Assembly: GCF_001988955.1 (NCBI RefSeq)
Contig: NZ_CP014263.1
Coordinates: 3,566,001-3,630,000, forward strand
Length of the DNA: 64,000 nt
DNA from: Spirosoma montaniterrae
GTDB lineage: Bacteria; Bacteroidota; Bacteroidia; Cytophagales; Spirosomataceae
Direction of reading: 5' to 3'
In this document: piece by piece, positions 61,621 through 64,000 of the stretch
How positions within the stretch are numbered: position 1 is the first letter of the stretch
How the letters are laid out: each line of letters starts with the position of its first letter
The notes under the pieces: generated by a model
What the model was told of the DNA's origin: nothing
Seen by the model: only the letters and a program-made list of their open reading frames with translations
The model's database searches: none
Translations under genes and position numbers: made by a program

Positions 61621-62802
61621 ATGCGCTTACTTCAATCCTGGCGGTGGTTTGGGCCGAACGACCCCGTTACACTGACCGACATTCGGCAAACCGGGGCTAC
61701 GGGCATCGTAACGGCCCTGCACCATATGCCATACGGCGAAATCTGGCCCGTTGAGCAGATTCGGGCGCGGCAAGACGAAATCCGGGCGGCTGGCCGAAAC
61801 GGGTCAACGCTCGACTGGGCCGTAATCGAGAGTCTGACGGTTCACGAAAGCATCAAAACCCGCACGGGACCGTATCAGCAATATATCGACAAGTACAAGC
61901 AAAGCCTGCGCAACATTGCCGAATGCGGCCTGAAAATCGTGACGTACAATTTTATGCCCGTCAACGACTGGACTCGCACGAATCTTGATTATACGATGCC
62001 CGACGGCTCGAAAGCTCTGTATTTCAACTGGTTCGACTTAGCCGTTTTCGATATTCACATGCTCCGTCGGCCCAACGCGGCTGACAACTATCCGGCGTAT
62101 GTAGTGGCTGAGGCCGAGCAGCGATATGCCCGCTATACCGAGGCCGAACGCGAACACCTTGCGGGGGTAGTGATGTTCGGCATTCCGGGCGAAGAACGGC
62201 AGACAATTCCAAAAATGCGCGACAAACTGGCCCTCTACAACGACATCGACCACGCGGCCCTCCGCAGTAATCTGATCGATTTCCTGCGCGAGATTACGCC
62301 CGTAGCCGACGAACTGGGCATTCGCATGGCGATTCATCCCGACGATCCGCCGTTCGATATTCTGGGGCTGCCGCGCATTGCCTGCCGTGCTGACGACTTC
62401 GCCCAACTGCTTTCGGCGGTGCCGAACGAGAGTAATGGCGTGTGTTTCTGTACCGGCTCGCTGGGGGCCAATCCGACCAATGATCTGGTTGAGATGGCAA
62501 AGCAGATTGGCACGAAGATTCATTTTGTACACCTGCGTAACGTAAAGAAAGACGAACACGGCAACTTTTTCGAGGACGATCACCTCGGTGGCGACGTAGA
62601 CATGTACGGCGTGATGCGCGAGATTCTGCGGATTCAGCAGCAGGTGGCCGAGCCGATTCCGTTCCGGCCCGACCACGGCCATCAAATGCTCGACGATCTG
62701 CACAAAACTACCAACCCTGGCTACTCGTGCATTGGCCGGATGCGCGGCCTTGCCGAACTGCGTGGCCTGGAGTTAGGCATCTGCCGCGCCGAAGGATGGT
62801 AA
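61621..62802 (+). CDS. uxuA: Mannonate dehydratase
   Basis: 393 residues, normal length. Blocks SWRWFGPNDPVTLTDIRQTG, AVIESLTVHESIKTR, TYNFMPVNDWTRT and MAIHPDDPPFDILGLPRI are those of UxuA, and the C-terminal FRPDHGHQML completes the active site. It removes water from D-mannonate to give 2-keto-3-deoxygluconate in the cytoplasm. Sits between the SDR and uxaC genes in the uronate pathway order. Confidence 0.96.
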   Translation: MRLLQSWRWFGPNDPVTLTDIRQTGATGIVTALHHMPYGEIWPVEQIRARQDEIRAAGRNGSTLDWAVIESLTVHESIKTRTGPYQQYIDKYKQSLRNIAECGLKIVTYNFMPVNDWTRTNLDYTMPDGSKALYFNWFDLAVFDIHMLRRPNAADNYPAYVVAEAEQRYARYTEAEREHLAGVVMFGIPGEERQTIPKMRDKLALYNDIDHAALRSNLIDFLREITPVADELGIRMAIHPDDPPFDILGLPRIACRADDFAQLLSAVPNESNGVCFCTGSLGANPTNDLVEMAKQIGTKIHFVHLRNVKKDEHGNFFEDDHLGGDVDMYGVMREILRIQQQVAEPIPFRPDHGHQMLDDLHKTTNPGYSCIGRMRGLAELRGLELGICRAEGW

Positions 62803-62896
62803 TTTAGTGATGAGTGATGAACGATGAGTGTTTGCGTCAGCCTACTCATCACTCATCGTTCATCACTCATCACTAAAAAATACTCATCACTAAAAA
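62803..62896. repeat. GATGAGT-type inverted repeat between uxuA and uxaC
   Basis: A 27-bp arm starting at 62803 (TTTAGTGATGAGTGATGAAC) pairs perfectly with 62851-62877. A third copy of ACTCATCACTAAAAAA follows (62882-62896). The hairpin starts with the base after the uxuA stop and reaches within six bases of the uxaC ATG. Confidence 0.8.
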
Positions 62897-62901
62897 AGAT
62901 T

Positions 62902-64000
62902 ATGACAACGACGACGCAACCTTTTATTAGCGAAGATTTTGTGCTGGAGAACGACTATGCCCGGTCGCTGTATTTCGACTATGTACAGCACCTGCCAATT
63001 GTTGATTACCATAATCACCTCCCGCCCGACGAAGTAGCGAACAACAGACGATACGCCAACCTGACCGAAATCTGGCTAAAGGGCGACCACTATAAATGGC
63101 GGGCCATGCGCACCAACGGCGTACCCGAATCGCACATTACGGGCGAACAGGACGACTGGACCAAGTTCCGGGCGTGGGCGCAGACGGTGCCGTACACCAT
63201 GCGTAATCCACTTTACCACTGGACGCACATGGAGTTGGCTAAACCATTTGGTATCAGCAAGTTGCTGAACGCAGACACGGCACGGTCCATTTACGATTCC
63301 TGCAATGAGCAGTTGCAGAACCGCTGGTCGGCGCGGGCGTTGCTCGCTACCTACGACGTGCGCATCGTTTGCACTACCGACGACCCTACCGACGACCTGC
63401 GTTACCACCAGCAGATGCGGGCTGAATCGGGGCCAACCGAAGGCGAGGCACTGACCATGCTGCCCACCTTCCGGCCCGATGCCCTGCTACCTACCGCCGA
63501 CGTTACCGGCTGGCGCAAACGCATCGACGCGCTGACTGCGGCATCGGGCGTGGCTGTTACTGACCTCAACTCGTACCTGGAAGCGATGGCCCGGCGCATT
63601 GCCACCTTCGACGCGCTGGGATGCCGGGCTTCAGACCACGGCCTGGAGCAGATGCCGCCCGTTGCCGAACGCAGCACGGCACTCGAAACCGCCTTTAAGC
63701 AATTGGTGGCCGGGCAAACGCCCACCGATGCGGGGGTATTTGAGCAGTTACAGGGGTATTTATTGCTCGAACTTTGTCGCGAATACCACAGGCGCGGCTG
63801 GGTGCAGCAGTTTCACCTCGGTGCATTGCGCAATGCCAATACACGGCTATTCAGGCGCATGGGACCGAACGTGGGGGGCGACTCCATCAGCGACCTGCCA
63901 CAAGTACACCGGCTCGCGCTTTTCTTAGATGCCCTCGACCAAACCGACCAGCTTACCAAAACGGTGCTGTATAACCTGAACCCGGCTGATAACGAAGCCT
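62902..64000 (+). CDS. uxaC: Glucuronate isomerase, N-terminal part (cut at window end)
   Basis: 366 complete codons, running off the window edge. The N-terminus MTTTTQPFISEDFVLENDYA is followed by VDYHNHLPPDEVANN, the metal-binding HxH, and the block VCTTDDPTDDLRYH near 155-168. The enzyme isomerises D-glucuronate to D-fructuronate and D-galacturonate to D-tagaturonate. It is the first step before the SDR and UxuA here. Confidence 0.95.
   Translation, partial: MTTTTQPFISEDFVLENDYARSLYFDYVQHLPIVDYHNHLPPDEVANNRRYANLTEIWLKGDHYKWRAMRTNGVPESHITGEQDDWTKFRAWAQTVPYTMRNPLYHWTHMELAKPFGISKLLNADTARSIYDSCNEQLQNRWSARALLATYDVRIVCTTDDPTDDLRYHQQMRAESGPTEGEALTMLPTFRPDALLPTADVTGWRKRIDALTAASGVAVTDLNSYLEAMARRIATFDALGCRASDHGLEQMPPVAERSTALETAFKQLVAGQTPTDAGVFEQLQGYLLLELCREYHRRGWVQQFHLGALRNANTRLFRRMGPNVGGDSISDLPQVHRLALFLDALDQTDQLTKTVLYNLNPADNEA

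Overview
The window looks like a chromosomal segment of a Bacteroidota bacterium of the Cytophagales (Spirosoma-like) type. The signs are a SusC/SusD pair, a protein with a type IX secretion C-terminal domain, DUF5606, LytS/LytR signalling, almost no Shine-Dalgarno sequences, TAnnTTTG-type promoter elements, dense ATGA gene overlaps and moderately high GC. The genus is an inference; no rRNA is present.

Layout. 1-770: the start of an HD phosphohydrolase on the minus strand, a CAT-anticodon tRNA and its terminator. 880-15045: one long plus-strand surface-polysaccharide operon containing a Wzz-like co-polymerase, a nucleotide-sugar dehydrogenase, four glycosyltransferases, a Wzy-like membrane protein, WecB, two Gfo/Idh/MocA-type enzymes (one fused to an MDR dehydrogenase) and a heparinase II/III-like protein. 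15-28 kb: housekeeping genes (thioredoxin-like, engB, DUF5606, pyk, priA) mixed with three small toxin-antitoxin-like modules, a LytTR two-component pair and an outer-membrane beta-barrel receptor. 28-34 kb: a 1539-residue SdrD-B-repeat secreted protein and a YpdA-type flavoprotein. 34.0-42.4 kb: a defence island with hsdM, hsdS, an AAA ATPase and an HNH protein but no hsdR, followed by a papain/C39-like protease-fold protein and two tandem paralogous 64-65-residue proteins. 42.4-44.7 kb: a bestrophin channel, a short lasso-type RiPP leader peptide gene and a T9SS cargo protein. 45-48.3 kb: a stress block with two tandem-domain UspA proteins and a receiver-Crp fusion. 48.5-64 kb: a carbohydrate/uronate utilisation region with three exported Gfo/Idh/MocA proteins, ThuA, SusC, SusD, two convergent paralogous LacI regulators, an SDR reductase, UxuA and the first part of UxaC.

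How the genes work together. The polysaccharide operon would make UDP-HexNAc and UDP-HexNAc-uronic acid precursors, assemble a repeat unit and control its polymer length; flippase, initiating transferase and export pore are not in the window. The 48-64 kb region would import an oligosaccharide through SusCD, process oxidised sugars in the periplasm and channel glucuronate through UxaC, an SDR fructuronate reductase and UxuA, under one or both LacI proteins.

Most notable observations: the lasso-leader ORF at 43477-43620, with no maturation enzymes in view; the R-less type I locus with ATPase, HNH nuclease, C39-like protein and paired small proteins; a duplicated priA 3' end around a DUF433/DUF5615 module; and several families of long intergenic palindromes, including a 51-bp inverted repeat between two convergent genes and hairpins made of simple repeats. 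Distances and alignments were read by eye; family names come from motif recognition and were not checked by database search.
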